The notes: generated from the letters alone by a model not told the origin. DNA of 64,000 nucleotides from a bacterium (GCA_030549815.1 JAUQQQ010000009.1:1-64000); one strand, 5' to 3'; shown: positions 1 through 12,099, counted from the first letter of the stretch. Numbers and translations: made by a program.

Positions 1-278
1 AAAGCAATAACAGGTTTTATTACAGTATATACACCATCTAAAAAATTATCAACAGCAGGAATCTTATCAGACAATATTTCAATAACAGTAGCAAGGATTA
101 AAAATAACAATACTCTATCATCAGTTATGTATTGTATAAAAGGAGTAGAATAAAGATCTTTTAGAGCAATTAAGTTAAACTTAGCAAGAAGAGCAGTTAT
201 AGTAATAGGTAAGAATGCTCTTATACCTGTTGAAGCAGCCAATACTATTGCAAAGCTGATGATAAATAAATACTCCAC
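1..278 (-). CDS. DUF4126-family membrane protein, N-terminal part (runs off left edge)
   Basis: A reading frame enters from the left edge and begins at a GTG at 278, preceded by an AGAGGG ribosome-binding-like stretch. It gives about 92 residues of hydrophobic protein. The motifs GIRAFLPI near the N-terminus, then ATVIEILSDKIPAVDN and a DGVYTVIKPV segment, match the DUF4126 family, small polytopic membrane proteins of unknown function. It lies 38 bases downstream of the coiled-coil gene on the same strand and may be co-transcribed with it. The C-terminal half is outside the window. The family call is from remembered motifs, not a search. Confidence 0.7.
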   Translation of the reverse strand, partial: MEYLFIISFAIVLAASTGIRAFLPITITALLAKFNLIALKDLYSTPFIQYITDDRVLLFLILATVIEILSDKIPAVDNFLDGVYTVIKPVIA

Positions 279-316
279 TTTTACCCTCTTTATCTCTTAA
301 ACCTTCCATAATTTTT

Positions 317-1558
317 TTAAATAGCTTTAACTATTCTAAAACCAGTAGAAGCAAAAGAGCCCATCAAAACAGGAGAAAATCCAAGTGAAGGAAGTGGTAA
401 AGGTGCAAAAGAAGATACAAACCCCATTAATCCAAAGAAATTCATTAAATTAGCTTGATTGTTAGTAGGGAAGATATTATTGAATAGTCCCGATGAAGCC
501 AAGAAAGCAATATTTGGCAGAGCAATATTCGGTAAAGAGTTAGAAGTTCCAAATCCCATTCCACTTGCAAAACCTAAAATATTAAATAGATTATTAAATT
601 TTCGAGGTCCGTTTAGTTGATTTAGGAAATTCTGTAACTGTTCCTGTCGTTTTTGCCCTATTATTTCTTGTGCTCTTTGGTAAATCATTTTCATATGTTC
701 TATTACTTTTCTAAGTGCTTCCTTTATTTTTTCTTGGTAATTATTTATATTTTGTAGCAATTTTTTGAGGTTATTAATTCTAACATCTACCATTTGTTTT
801 CTTTGCTGCAGTTGATTAACTTGTTGCTGCAATTGCTGTGCTTGTTGCTGTAATTGCTGTGCTTGCTGTCTTAACTGTTGTGCTTGTTGCTTCATTTGCT
901 GAGCTTGCATTTTTAGGTTCATAGCAACCTGTCTAAGTGCTTGAGCTTGGGCTATCAATTGGGCACCCGCAGAAGCAGTAAGAGGGTTTGCTAAAAGAGC
1001 TTGAGCTTGCTGTTCAAGCATCGTAGCGTTTTGTTCCTGCATGTTCGCCTGAGTTTCAAAATTCTGAGCCTGAACATCTAATTGCTGAGCCTGGTTATTT
1101 AACTGCTGTGCCTGATTGTTTAACTGATTTATCCTCGTATTAAGATTATTTATCTGATTATCAATATTTATCTTCTGCTGCTCAAGATTTCTTATGGATT
1201 GTATAGTCCTCTGTTTATCGTTTTCTGTTTTTTGATAACTTTGAACCAACTGATTATATTTTTCGTAATAACTTTTGAATAAATCTGCTAATTGATTTAA
1301 ATCGTTTATATTTTGGTAAGTGGAGTAATTGGGTTCAGGAACAGCAACTATTGGCTCGGGATTATACGAAGTGTTGAAATTCATTGGTCTAACAGTAGAA
1401 AACAAATCACTGTAATTTGGAACATCAAAAATACTACTATCTATAAATCCATCACTAATTGTAGAAATTGATGACGTTGAAGAAACATTACTTACACTAT
1501 ATGATCTACTTACATTCGTACTAATTATGTTTAAATTCGAAAAAACGTCAAACGACAT
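317..1558 (-). CDS. Gln-rich coiled-coil protein, unknown function
   Basis: I do not recognise a family. I place the start at the ATG at 1558, because an AGGAGGT ribosome-binding site sits 7 bases ahead; an upstream in-frame GTG has no such site. The protein is about 413 residues. Residues 1-90 are Ser/Asn/Pro-rich. Residues about 95-300 form a long predicted coiled coil dominated by Gln, Asn and Ala, with near-perfect heptads of the type QQAQQLR/QQAQQLQ. The last 100 residues are Gly/Phe/Leu/Pro-rich and hydrophobic. There is no clear signal peptide. It could be a structural or cell-surface protein. It diverges from the subtilase gene. Confidence 0.75.
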   Translation of the reverse strand: MSFDVFSNLNIISTNVSRSYSVSNVSSTSSISTISDGFIDSSIFDVPNYSDLFSTVRPMNFNTSYNPEPIVAVPEPNYSTYQNINDLNQLADLFKSYYEKYNQLVQSYQKTENDKQRTIQSIRNLEQQKINIDNQINNLNTRINQLNNQAQQLNNQAQQLDVQAQNFETQANMQEQNATMLEQQAQALLANPLTASAGAQLIAQAQALRQVAMNLKMQAQQMKQQAQQLRQQAQQLQQQAQQLQQQVNQLQQRKQMVDVRINNLKKLLQNINNYQEKIKEALRKVIEHMKMIYQRAQEIIGQKRQEQLQNFLNQLNGPRKFNNLFNILGFASGMGFGTSNSLPNIALPNIAFLASSGLFNNIFPTNNQANLMNFFGLMGFVSSFAPLPLPSLGFSPVLMGSFASTGFRIVKAI

Positions 1559-1590
1559 ACCCAACACCTCCTAATTTTTTTACCCTATGT

Positions 1591-1596
1591 ATTATA
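1591..1596 (-). promoter_or_regulatory. Possible -10 box for the coiled-coil gene
   Basis: A perfect TATAAT lies on the minus strand 32 bases upstream of the ATG at 1558. I see no convincing TTGACA-like box at 16-18 bases, so this is a -10 match only, in an AT-rich divergent intergenic region of 140 bases. Confidence 0.35.
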
Positions 1597-1698
1597 TAAA
1601 CCAAAAATCTCCAATTTAAACAAAATTTCATTATTTTTAACATTTTTTTAACAAAACTTGCCCAATACTAAACCAAAATAAAAATAAAAGGATAAAAT

Positions 1699-2934
1699 AT
1701 GAAAATAGAAAATATTAGAAAAAAAATAGTAAGCCGTGAAAAAAATCAAAATATAACCGCCGATCAATATTACCCCAAATATACCAATATACAAATTGAT
1801 GATACATTTAGGCCTAACATAATAGGAAAAAAATATATTGCCCCTACACCATTAAATGGGTATTGCATTGTAGAAGAATCAGCAGACTGTAAAAATTTAG
1901 AATCCAAAATAAATCCTAACTTATCAACAGTAAATTTACAGCCAGCAATAGATCTAAACATAACAGGCAAAGATGTAGTTGTTGCCGTTGTAGATAGTGG
2001 TATAATATACAATCACCCCGATATAGATAAAGACAGAATAATATTTTACAAAGATTTCTCAGGTGAATCAGATCAAAATAATCCCAAAGATATCTTAGGA
2101 CACGGAACTTATGTAGCCTCAATCATAGGTGGAACAGGAAAAGCATCCAACGGATACAACCAAGGTATAGCTCCCAATGTAAAATTCGTTATTTTGAGAA
2201 TAACATCAGTATCAGAAATCATCAAGGCACTCGAATGGTTAAAAGAAAATGGAGAAAAATACAATATAAAAGTTATAAACCTATCGATAGGTGTGGATAC
2301 GGACCCTAAAAAATCATGGGCAGATGATACAATCGCAAAATTAGCAAATGATTTGGCTCAGAAATTTACAGTAGTAGCCGCTGCAGGAAACGACCAAACA
2401 TATGAAACCATAGACAGCCCAGGCGTTGCACCAGATGTAATCACAGTAGGAGGAGACGATTCCCAAAACACACCAAACATAGATGATGATGAAATATATA
2501 TAGGAGCTTCAAAAGGACCAACACCAACATTAGAAAAACTCGATAAACCCGACGTAATAGCACCAGCCAAAAAAGTAACAGGAGCAAGAGTTCCAAACAG
2601 TATTTTCGACCCCTATGCAAATAAAAACAAACTATTTCATACAGAGAGAGAAAAAACACAAGACATTTGGGAAAAGGGTTATTACATTGAAACTTCAGGA
2701 ACGAGCGCAGCTACAGCCATGGTTAGTGGCTTAGCCGCCCTCCTCTACGAAATCCTACCCAACGCAACCCCACAACTTATAAAGAAAATTATCATGCAAA
2801 CAGCAACAAAATTAAAAGACAAAAATGGACAAGAATTTGACAAATACTCACAAGGCAGTGGATTAATCAACGTAGGTGAAGCAATAAAAATGGCAATGAA
2901 TATAGCAAAACAACAAAATACACTAATAGCATAG
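1699..2934 (+). CDS. Subtilisin-like serine protease (S8), apparently cytoplasmic
   Basis: A 411-residue S8 peptidase with the catalytic triad in order: Asp99 in VVDSG, His135 in GHGTYVA, oxyanion Asn231 in AAAGND, and Ser336 in SGTSAAT. There is no signal peptide, transmembrane segment or C-terminal add-on domain. The first 85 residues are charged and could be a short propeptide. This resembles intracellular subtilases, but secretion by another route is not excluded. Start is an ATG after AAAGGAT. It is followed 15 bases later by the epimerase gene and then obgE, so it probably heads a plus-strand operon. It is divergent from the coiled-coil gene. Confidence 0.9.
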   Translation: MKIENIRKKIVSREKNQNITADQYYPKYTNIQIDDTFRPNIIGKKYIAPTPLNGYCIVEESADCKNLESKINPNLSTVNLQPAIDLNITGKDVVVAVVDSGIIYNHPDIDKDRIIFYKDFSGESDQNNPKDILGHGTYVASIIGGTGKASNGYNQGIAPNVKFVILRITSVSEIIKALEWLKENGEKYNIKVINLSIGVDTDPKKSWADDTIAKLANDLAQKFTVVAAAGNDQTYETIDSPGVAPDVITVGGDDSQNTPNIDDDEIYIGASKGPTPTLEKLDKPDVIAPAKKVTGARVPNSIFDPYANKNKLFHTEREKTQDIWEKGYYIETSGTSAATAMVSGLAALLYEILPNATPQLIKKIIMQTATKLKDKNGQEFDKYSQGSGLINVGEAIKMAMNIAKQQNTLIA

Positions 2935-2949
2935 AAATCTATCAAAATT

Positions 2950-5243
<2,294 letters not shown>

Positions 5244-5443
5244 ATTTATAAAGTTACAATCTTCACAATACTTCCTTTATGAACATGAGGAAAAATTTTT
5301 GACCATATAGATTTTGGTTACCTTAATGCCAAAAACAATTTTTAGAGCATTAAAACAAGGCAAATAAAAAAAAATATTGAATATTATAAAATAACCTTCC
5401 AAAAATTTCTGAAAGACAAAAAAGTTTTCAAAGAGGTGGTATT

Positions 5444-6037
5444 ATGAAATTTGAAATGACAAAATATGAAGGCGGGTGGATAGAATTAATCGTAGGTTGC
5501 ATGTTCAGCGGCAAAAGTGAAGAAATGATCAGAAGAGTTAAAAGAGCAATAATCGCAAACCAAAAAGCAATCGTATTTAAACCTCATATAGATAAACGAT
5601 ATGATAAAGACAAAGTAGTAAGCCATAATGGAATAAAAATAGAAGCAGTAGTTGTTAACCATTCTCGAGAAATACTCGAAAAATCGAAAGATTACGACGT
5701 AGTTGCTATCGATGAAGCACAATTCTTTGATCCACAACTAATAGAAGTAGTAGAAGAATTAGCAGAGCAAAACAAAAGGGTAATAATTGCAGGTTTAGAT
5801 CAAGACTTCCGTGGAGAGCCATTCTCCATCATGCCCCATCTAATGGCAATGGCTGATAGTGTAGACAAATTACATGCAATATGTGTAGTCTGTGGAGCAG
5901 TAGCAACAAAAAGTCAAAGATTAATTGAAGGGCAGCCAGCACCATATGATTCACCAACCATCGTTGTAGGAGCAATCGAAACATATCAACCAAGATGCCG
6001 AAAATGCTTCCAAAAACCAGTAAAAGTAAAAAAGTAA
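5444..6037 (+). CDS. tdk: Thymidine kinase, type II
   Basis: A 197-residue type II thymidine kinase that phosphorylates thymidine to dTMP in salvage. It shows the P-loop GCMFSGKS near residues 19-26, the Walker B/lid motif AIDEAQFFD, and two zinc-binding Cys pairs (CVVC, and CRKC near the C-terminus). A strong AAAGAGGTGG ribosome-binding site precedes the ATG. Length fits the family. It stands 200 bases after obgE, in a stretch with no other gene, and is probably transcribed on its own. Confidence 0.96.
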   Translation: MKFEMTKYEGGWIELIVGCMFSGKSEEMIRRVKRAIIANQKAIVFKPHIDKRYDKDKVVSHNGIKIEAVVVNHSREILEKSKDYDVVAIDEAQFFDPQLIEVVEELAEQNKRVIIAGLDQDFRGEPFSIMPHLMAMADSVDKLHAICVVCGAVATKSQRLIEGQPAPYDSPTIVVGAIETYQPRCRKCFQKPVKVKK

Positions 6038-6228
6038 ACTTTAATTAAAATTCTTAGTATTACTTTCTTCCCTTTAGAAATCTTTTACCAAAATAAACAT
6101 AAAAGACAAAGGACATTATAATATACCAGAAATAATATAACACGAATAAATTATCTTGTTCCAAATTATCTCAATAATTAATTCCTTTACAAGCGTTAAA
6201 TTCTTGTTCTTACATTATTTAAAAAATT

Positions 6229-7137
6229 CTAAAACTTGAAAACCAAACCGCCATTTATTCCTTGTAATTTGAGACTAAGCTTACTACCGATATCTTCTCT
6301 TGCTCTGATATCTGCATACTTATAGCCAAGTTCCAAATGCAATGAATTAGTTAATTTAACATTAGCTCCTAATTCGTATTCAAATAATCCTACTCTATTT
6401 CCTCCTCCTCCTGTAATTCCCCCATCAATTCTTAAATATCCTGCAAGATTATCGCTGAAATTATACCTGCCATCTATTCCGATAAATCCCGATGCCCCTC
6501 TTTTTCTGTATATATCACTACCGTTTAATGAACCACTATAAGTCCAATCTACAGCTAAATTGTTAAACCTAATACCAACAATAGCAGCCAAATATCCTTT
6601 ATCATATTTTTTACCGATATAATACCCATACCCTATATCAAAAGTATTTATTTTTATTGCAGTAGAAAGAGTATGTCCTGCTGACAAATAAGTGATTCCT
6701 GGTGTTTGATCATTAGGTTGTGAAGGTTTATTCCAAACAAAAGCCACAGGACTTGTAAGAGTAACCTGAGATTTTCTACTATCAGTAAAGTAAGAAAGGT
6801 AACCAAAAGATCTTTGATTAATTTCTTTCCTTACTTCCAATTGTAAAGATGTTTTAGTTCCTCCAAAGCCATACACATCTTTTAAATCGAAGGTATTTGG
6901 AGTAGTAAAAGCTGTTCCTCTTGTTGTTCCATATGAAGCATTAGGATCAAAGGATGTACTGCCACTCAATTTAGAAGCCCATCCCTTTAATTTTATTTCA
7001 AAACCTTGATAAAAGGGTGTTTGTTGTTCAGAGGTTATAATCCCCTCATAAGCGAGTAAATCCTTTGAAAAAGCAATGTTTGCAAAAATTAGAATAGATA
7101 TGATTGCTATTATCAATGTACTCATTATTTTCTTCAT
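6229..7137 (-). CDS. Outer-membrane beta-barrel-like protein (paralog 1)
   Basis: A 302-residue protein with an N-terminal signal peptide (hydrophobic residues 5-22, cleavage probably after AFS) and then alternating polar/apolar, Gly- and aromatic-rich strands typical of a barrel. It ends in LVFKF, a terminal Phe as recognised by BAM-type insertion. It has no Cys. It is similar along its length to the next gene upstream, with the same spacing of strands and the same kind of ending, so the two are tandem paralogs. AAGGAGG precedes the ATG. Ligand and function are unknown; it supports a diderm envelope. Confidence 0.8.
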   Translation of the reverse strand: MKKIMSTLIIAIISILIFANIAFSKDLLAYEGIITSEQQTPFYQGFEIKLKGWASKLSGSTSFDPNASYGTTRGTAFTTPNTFDLKDVYGFGGTKTSLQLEVRKEINQRSFGYLSYFTDSRKSQVTLTSPVAFVWNKPSQPNDQTPGITYLSAGHTLSTAIKINTFDIGYGYYIGKKYDKGYLAAIVGIRFNNLAVDWTYSGSLNGSDIYRKRGASGFIGIDGRYNFSDNLAGYLRIDGGITGGGGNRVGLFEYELGANVKLTNSLHLELGYKYADIRAREDIGSKLSLKLQGINGGLVFKF

Positions 7138-7166
7138 TTCACCATACCTCCTTTTTTACTATATCT

Positions 7167-7982
7167 TTAAAACTTACCAGAAAGCCCAAATAAAAATCCT
7201 TGATATTTAAAATTTAATGATCTTGAAAGGTCATCTTCTCCTTTTGTTGAGTTATATCTATATCCAATATTTAACCCCCAGTTTTGAGTGAATTTATAAT
7301 TTAAACCAACTTGGTACTCAGCATAGTTTATTTTATCTCCACTAAATGACAAGCTCAACCCTTGAACTTGATAGAAAACTTTGAAGTTTTCTGACAATCT
7401 AAAATCTCCACCAAGCCCGATGTAAAGATTAGCAACATTAAAATCAACAGAAGCCAAAGGAGTTGTATTAGTTGCAAAATCACCTTTTAAATCATTAAAC
7501 CTAACACCTACCAACCCATAGAAATTGTAATTAGATTCAGTTGAAAAATACCTTCTATAGTATAAATCAAAAGCGTTTAATTTTATGGAGCTAAAAACAG
7601 TTGTTCCACTTGCTACATTAACATCATTAGGTTCTCCTGGTAAAGTTATATTTCTTGTTAAGGTTCTAACAGCTTTGTGTGATGTAGAAAAAAATGATAA
7701 ACCTATAGTATTCAAATTAGATATTCTATAATTAAAGTCTAACGTAATAGCTCCTCGTGTATTACCAAAACCAAGGTCGTTTTGCAAATCTGTGGTAAAC
7801 GAAGTTGAAGGAGCAAAAGTATCACCCGTTAATTTAGCACTCCAAACTCCAAGATTAAAAGAATACTTTTCCTCATTTACCCCAACAGTGTTATAATTAT
7901 AATAATTTTGAGCATTTGAAACATTGATCAAAGCAACAAAAATCATCATTAATATCGTGATTATTATCATCAATCTGTTCAT
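7167..7982 (-). CDS. Outer-membrane beta-barrel-like protein (paralog 2)
   Basis: A 271-residue signal-peptide protein (hydrophobic stretch through about residue 22, cleavage probably after NVSNA) followed by barrel-like amphipathic strands, ending LSGKF. I choose the ATG at 7982, which follows an AGGAGGTGGT ribosome-binding site; the longer frame adds only three residues. It precedes its paralog by 29 bases, so both are probably one transcript. Shared strings such as SLKLQG/NFKYQG and GYRYNS/GYKYAD near the C-termini support a duplication. Function unknown. Confidence 0.8.
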   Translation of the reverse strand: MNRLMIIITILMMIFVALINVSNAQNYYNYNTVGVNEEKYSFNLGVWSAKLTGDTFAPSTSFTTDLQNDLGFGNTRGAITLDFNYRISNLNTIGLSFFSTSHKAVRTLTRNITLPGEPNDVNVASGTTVFSSIKLNAFDLYYRRYFSTESNYNFYGLVGVRFNDLKGDFATNTTPLASVDFNVANLYIGLGGDFRLSENFKVFYQVQGLSLSFSGDKINYAEYQVGLNYKFTQNWGLNIGYRYNSTKGEDDLSRSLNFKYQGFLFGLSGKF

Positions 7983-8114
7983 AAATACCACCTCCTACTT
8001 TATATAATTTTACAAAGATAATTTTATAAAAAATTACAACCTCCTTCTCAAAAAAACAATAAAAAATTTAAAATCTAATAGGAAAATTCAAAAAATAGAA
8101 AAACTATATAAAAA

Positions 8115-9017
8115 ATGACATATTTAATTTGTACAATAGATTTTGGTAGTAATTCAAATAAATATCTTATCGCAATTTACAAGAATAAAACACTAAAAAT
8201 TTTGAAAAAAGATTCTATTGTTCATAAGATAAAAAAAAATAAAGACATAGAGGAATATGAAAAAAAATTAGAGATTTTGATAAAAAATTTAAAAACAGAA
8301 ATAGAAACTATAAAGAAAATGCATAAAATAAGAAAAATTTTTAGTTCATCGGTTGGAACTGAATTCTACCGTTTAGAATCAACAATAAGAGACAAAATAA
8401 TTGAAATTAATCAAAAATATTTGAAAAATATAGACACAAATTTTAGAGTTATTAGTCAAGAAGAAGAATCAAAGTTATCAAGCAAAGGAATAGATTTCTT
8501 TTTCAAAGAATACATTGCAATAGATTTAGGAGGAGCAAGCACAGAAATAACAATAAAAACTAACAACATATATAAAAAATTTCTCTACAAATTTGGATGC
8601 CTGTCAGAAGAAAATAACTACAATTTCATTAATAATTTTATTAATTTCCACAAGCAAAATATAAAAAATGCAGAATTAATATTAATAGGTGGAAGTTTTA
8701 TTGCAACACTGCTTTCCATAAAAAAAATAAAATCTACTAAATTTTTCTATACTTTACAAATTCAAGAAATGGAAAGATTTTTAAAATTAATAATAAACAA
8801 AAATGAGGAGGAAATATCAGCTATTTATCCATTTCTTAAAGACCGTGAAGAAAGTGTAAAAAAAGCACTCGATTTCATTATACATCTATTAAATTCAATT
8901 GGCATAAAAAAAACAAGAATATCTTTATTAACATTATTAGAAGGATTGGCAATAGATTTGTTAGAATTAAATAAAATAGAATTGAACAAGATAATAAAAG
9001 GAAGGAAAAGAGAATGA
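8115..9017 (+). CDS. Ppx/GppA phosphatase-like protein
   Basis: A 300-residue ASKHA-fold protein with the phosphate-1 motif TIDFGSNSNKY at the N-terminus and the phosphate-2 motif AIDLGGASTEI near residues 136-147. This is the core of exopolyphosphatase/guanosine pentaphosphatase proteins, which hydrolyse polyphosphate or pppGpp. Only the N-terminal ASKHA module is present; the C-terminal HD-like domains of full Ppx are absent, as in many short family members. Its stop overlaps the secY start by ATGA. It is first in a plus-strand run reaching to 16 kb. Confidence 0.85.
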   Translation: MTYLICTIDFGSNSNKYLIAIYKNKTLKILKKDSIVHKIKKNKDIEEYEKKLEILIKNLKTEIETIKKMHKIRKIFSSSVGTEFYRLESTIRDKIIEINQKYLKNIDTNFRVISQEEESKLSSKGIDFFFKEYIAIDLGGASTEITIKTNNIYKKFLYKFGCLSEENNYNFINNFINFHKQNIKNAELILIGGSFIATLLSIKKIKSTKFFYTLQIQEMERFLKLIINKNEEEISAIYPFLKDREESVKKALDFIIHLLNSIGIKKTRISLLTLLEGLAIDLLELNKIELNKIIKGRKRE

Positions 9018-10453
9018 CAACAGATGTAAAATTACAAAAAATATACGAAAGCGTTCAATACAAAGAGTTAATAGATCGGATAAGGTTCTTAATAATCGCG
9101 GTTGCCACTTTTGTTCTTTTAACAAACATAGTTATACCAGGAATAAACTTAGAAGTATGGAGAGAATTTATCAGAAGTCAAGGCTCATTATTTACATTCT
9201 TTGGTATATTCACAGGAGGAGCACTATACAATTTTTCGGTAATATCTCTTGGCATAGTTCCATATATAGATGCAGCAATTATAATGCAACTTTTAATAAC
9301 AGCAATACCACAACTAAAAAGCTTACAAAAAGATTTTGGAGAAGAAGGCAGGAGAAAAATAAACTTTTATACAAAATGGTTGGCAATAGTAATAGCAACT
9401 CTTCAATCTTTTTTTGCTACCTCAGCTTTAAAAAAAGCCAACCCAGCAATATTTGCAGATAATTCAACATTAGGCTTTCTGATCGTTGTAATTTCATTAA
9501 TAGCAGGTAGCGTTTTTGTTATGTGGTTAGCAGATCAAATAAACGAAAAAGGCATAGGTAATGGAAGCTCTATCCTTATATTTGTTTCAATCCTCTTTAG
9601 ATTACCATCTTACATATTAGAAAGTTTTAATGTAGGAGGAAACATAATAAACAATGTAATAATAATAGGTGTTCAGATATTGTTTTTCCTACTTTTCATA
9701 GCATTCGTTTCATTTTTATCTCTCTCTATTAGAAAAATTCCGATAATGCTAACACAAAGAGTAGTAGCAGGAAACAAAGTCGTTCAACAAAAAAGCACAT
9801 TTTTACCATTACCAATAATAGCGGCAGGTGTTCTTCCAATAATATTTGCAGTGGCATTATTCTATTTCCCAATAACGATAATGCAAGCATTTGGAGTAAA
9901 TCAAGAAACTTTTGCCACTAACCCTATCTTGAAATTCATCTATCAAACAATCGTTCCTCCTCACTTAGTAATACCCACAGATTTCAAAAAAGAAATCTTA
10001 ACAAGCTTTCTTTCTACATTAGGGTGGAACATATGGCATTCCTTAATCTATGGTGCATTGATAATTGCATTTACGTACTTTTATACATTCATCGTTATAA
10101 ACGTTGATGATTTAACCGAATATTTAAATAAATCAGGAGCAGTAATAAGAGGAATAAAACCTGGGCAATCAACTAAGAATTTCTTAGAAAATACACTCTA
10201 TAGATTGTCATTCATAGGAGGTGTAGCTCTTGCACTTATCACAATCTTACCACCATACCTAATGTATATCATTAACTTTATCATATCAAAAATAACAGGG
10301 ATTCAGGAATTATCAATGGGCGGCTTAGTAGGGATGTATATCAGTGGCAGTTCAATGTTAATCATAGTAGGTGTCGTCCTTGATTTACTTAAACAAATGA
10401 ACGCTTACCTAATAGCAGTAAATCCCCGTGAAGTATTCAAAACTAAAAAATAA
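9014..10453 (+). CDS. secY: Preprotein translocase subunit SecY
   Basis: A 479-residue protein with about ten transmembrane helices. It has the SecY landmarks: a plug/TM2 region with GIVPYIDAAIIMQLL, DFGEEGRRKINFYTKW after it, WLADQINEKGIGNGSS, and RGIKPG followed by the last helices. SecY forms the Sec channel. It normally sits in the spc ribosomal-protein operon next to adk and map; here it is between a Ppx/GppA-like gene and an exported unknown. Length is slightly above the usual 430-440. It may be the sole secY, relocated, or a second copy. Confidence 0.95.
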   Translation: MTTDVKLQKIYESVQYKELIDRIRFLIIAVATFVLLTNIVIPGINLEVWREFIRSQGSLFTFFGIFTGGALYNFSVISLGIVPYIDAAIIMQLLITAIPQLKSLQKDFGEEGRRKINFYTKWLAIVIATLQSFFATSALKKANPAIFADNSTLGFLIVVISLIAGSVFVMWLADQINEKGIGNGSSILIFVSILFRLPSYILESFNVGGNIINNVIIIGVQILFFLLFIAFVSFLSLSIRKIPIMLTQRVVAGNKVVQQKSTFLPLPIIAAGVLPIIFAVALFYFPITIMQAFGVNQETFATNPILKFIYQTIVPPHLVIPTDFKKEILTSFLSTLGWNIWHSLIYGALIIAFTYFYTFIVINVDDLTEYLNKSGAVIRGIKPGQSTKNFLENTLYRLSFIGGVALALITILPPYLMYIINFIISKITGIQELSMGGLVGMYISGSSMLIIVGVVLDLLKQMNAYLIAVNPREVFKTKK

Positions 10454-10482
10454 TAAGAATGTTAAAAAGGAGGTATATAATA

Positions 10483-11583
10483 ATGAAAAATTTGGTAATC
10501 AAGTTACTCATTCTTATTCTACTTTTTATCACATTCTCCTTAACTGTTTTTGCATTAGAAGTTAGAAAAATAAACATACAAGAAGATATATACAACAAAA
10601 TACCCTCTAAAGATTATGTGTTTTTAGATTTTAAAGTTTTACCAAACAAAAACATAGTAGTATTCTACCAAGATAAAGAACAAAAAAACTTGAATAAAAT
10701 ATTTATATCCTTTATAGATACACAATCCAAAGAAATTATAAAAACAATAAAAACTGATTTAATTAGATATAAAGAAAGTATAGTAGATAACCAAGGAAAT
10801 CTTTACATCCTTTCATGGAAACCTGTCAACGTATATTTTTTAGATACAACCAAATACCAAATCCAGAAAGTTTATGATAACTCTTTACCTACAGAGAACA
10901 AGGAGAAATTTATTTTTACCTTAGATAGCTCTTTTATAAAAGCAGACAACGGGAACATATTAACAACTGTAGATCTAAAAAAAGAAGAATCTGTTTCTGA
11001 AGATGTAGTCATTTGTAAAATAGAAAATGAAAAAAATTTCATTAATTTAACTTCCTACTTTTCATACTATAAAATCTCTTCTTTTTTTTCTCCCAAACCT
11101 TTCATCATGATGATCAACTATCCAAACAAAATATTTATAAAAACAATTAAAGAAAATAAACTTTACTTAATACAAACAAATACAGGTTACAGTAAAGAAA
11201 TAGAAATATCTAAAATCATAAAAGAATATCCTTTCGAATGCACTAATTTATTTGACATAAATGGAAATAATGCATTGTTATCAATAAGAGAAAATGGTAA
11301 AAACAAACTTGCAGTTTTAAATGTAGAAAATAATCAAAAGACATACTTACAACCCGAAAAATTTATTTCCGCCAAATTTCTTAATGATAAGCAAATAATC
11401 TTCAACACAATAGAAAAACAAAAAATAAACTTTTTCTTGTTTAATATAGAAAAAAATAATTACGAAAAATTGGAGTTAGGAGAAGTAAAAGGAGCAAACA
11501 TAGGAATATTAGAAAACAATTCGTTCTTTACATTCGATAAAAACAACATCTATATCATCAGCCTACAAAATGAAAAACAATGA
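10483..11583 (+). CDS. Exported protein of unknown function, possible beta-propeller
   Basis: Not recognised. I set the start at the ATG at 10483 because AAGGAGG lies 9 bases upstream, while the earlier in-frame ATG at 10459 has no site. The 366-residue product has a signal peptide (hydrophobic through about residue 22, ending VFA). The rest is a string of short beta-rich segments resembling a propeller (NIVVFYQDK, NLYILSWK, LYLIQTNTG), with no catalytic motif visible. Its last codons overlap the next gene by ATGA. Its place right after secY does not reveal a function. Confidence 0.75.
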   Translation: MKNLVIKLLILILLFITFSLTVFALEVRKINIQEDIYNKIPSKDYVFLDFKVLPNKNIVVFYQDKEQKNLNKIFISFIDTQSKEIIKTIKTDLIRYKESIVDNQGNLYILSWKPVNVYFLDTTKYQIQKVYDNSLPTENKEKFIFTLDSSFIKADNGNILTTVDLKKEESVSEDVVICKIENEKNFINLTSYFSYYKISSFFSPKPFIMMINYPNKIFIKTIKENKLYLIQTNTGYSKEIEISKIIKEYPFECTNLFDINGNNALLSIRENGKNKLAVLNVENNQKTYLQPEKFISAKFLNDKQIIFNTIEKQKINFFLFNIEKNNYEKLELGEVKGANIGILENNSFFTFDKNNIYIISLQNEKQ

Positions 11584-12086
11584 AAAATTCTAAATTAATT
11601 ATCATTATTCTATCATCATTAACATTATTTTTCTCACTTACTTTACTTCAAAGTAACAAGAAAATAGAGAAAGACAAAACAGAAAAACAAAACCCATTTG
11701 AAAAAAACTCTTTAAAACAAAACTCTACATATAAATTAAAAAATCACTTACTAGAGCAAATATACTCCGAAATAGATAAATACCAACCCAAAAACTATAC
11801 GATTAAAAAATTTAAAATAGAAGAGCTTTTTGTTGACATGGAAATTTATGTAGATAAAAGAAATTACAAAACCAAAATCTATCCAGAAATATCAATAACG
11901 AATAATGAAATAAAACTAAAAGAAAACTTTAATAAATATTTATCCCTGCTTGATCGTTTCTTCGAAAAAGTTAATAATGAAAAAGTTAATAATAGATTCA
12001 ACGATAATGTTAATAACAAAAAAACAATAGTAGAAGGAGACATCTATATTTTCGATACAAGAAAAATCTACGTTTTACCTAAGTAA
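11580..12086 (+). CDS. Small membrane-anchored hypothetical protein
   Basis: Not recognised. A 168-residue protein with one N-terminal hydrophobic helix (residues 5-23) and no lipobox Cys, followed by a Lys/Asn-rich linker and a mixed alpha/beta domain of about 110 residues. It probably has its soluble part outside the cytoplasmic membrane. A short internal repeat, EKVNNEKVNN, occurs near residue 140. It is translationally coupled to the exported protein before it by ATGA, which suggests that the two act together. Confidence 0.7.
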   Translation: MKNSKLIIIILSSLTLFFSLTLLQSNKKIEKDKTEKQNPFEKNSLKQNSTYKLKNHLLEQIYSEIDKYQPKNYTIKKFKIEELFVDMEIYVDKRNYKTKIYPEISITNNEIKLKENFNKYLSLLDRFFEKVNNEKVNNRFNDNVNNKKTIVEGDIYIFDTRKIYVLPK

Positions 12087-12099
12087 GAAAATATAAAAA

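Noticed and set aside
5312-5353. Interlocking TTTTGG/CCAAAA and TTAATG/CATTAA between obgE and tdk
   Set aside because: The stems are short and A/T-dominated; such matches are expected by chance in this sequence.
9157-9462. A 101-codon frame within secY, same strand, other phase
   Set aside because: Ser/Asn/Lys-rich out-of-phase reading of secY with no start signal or known motif.
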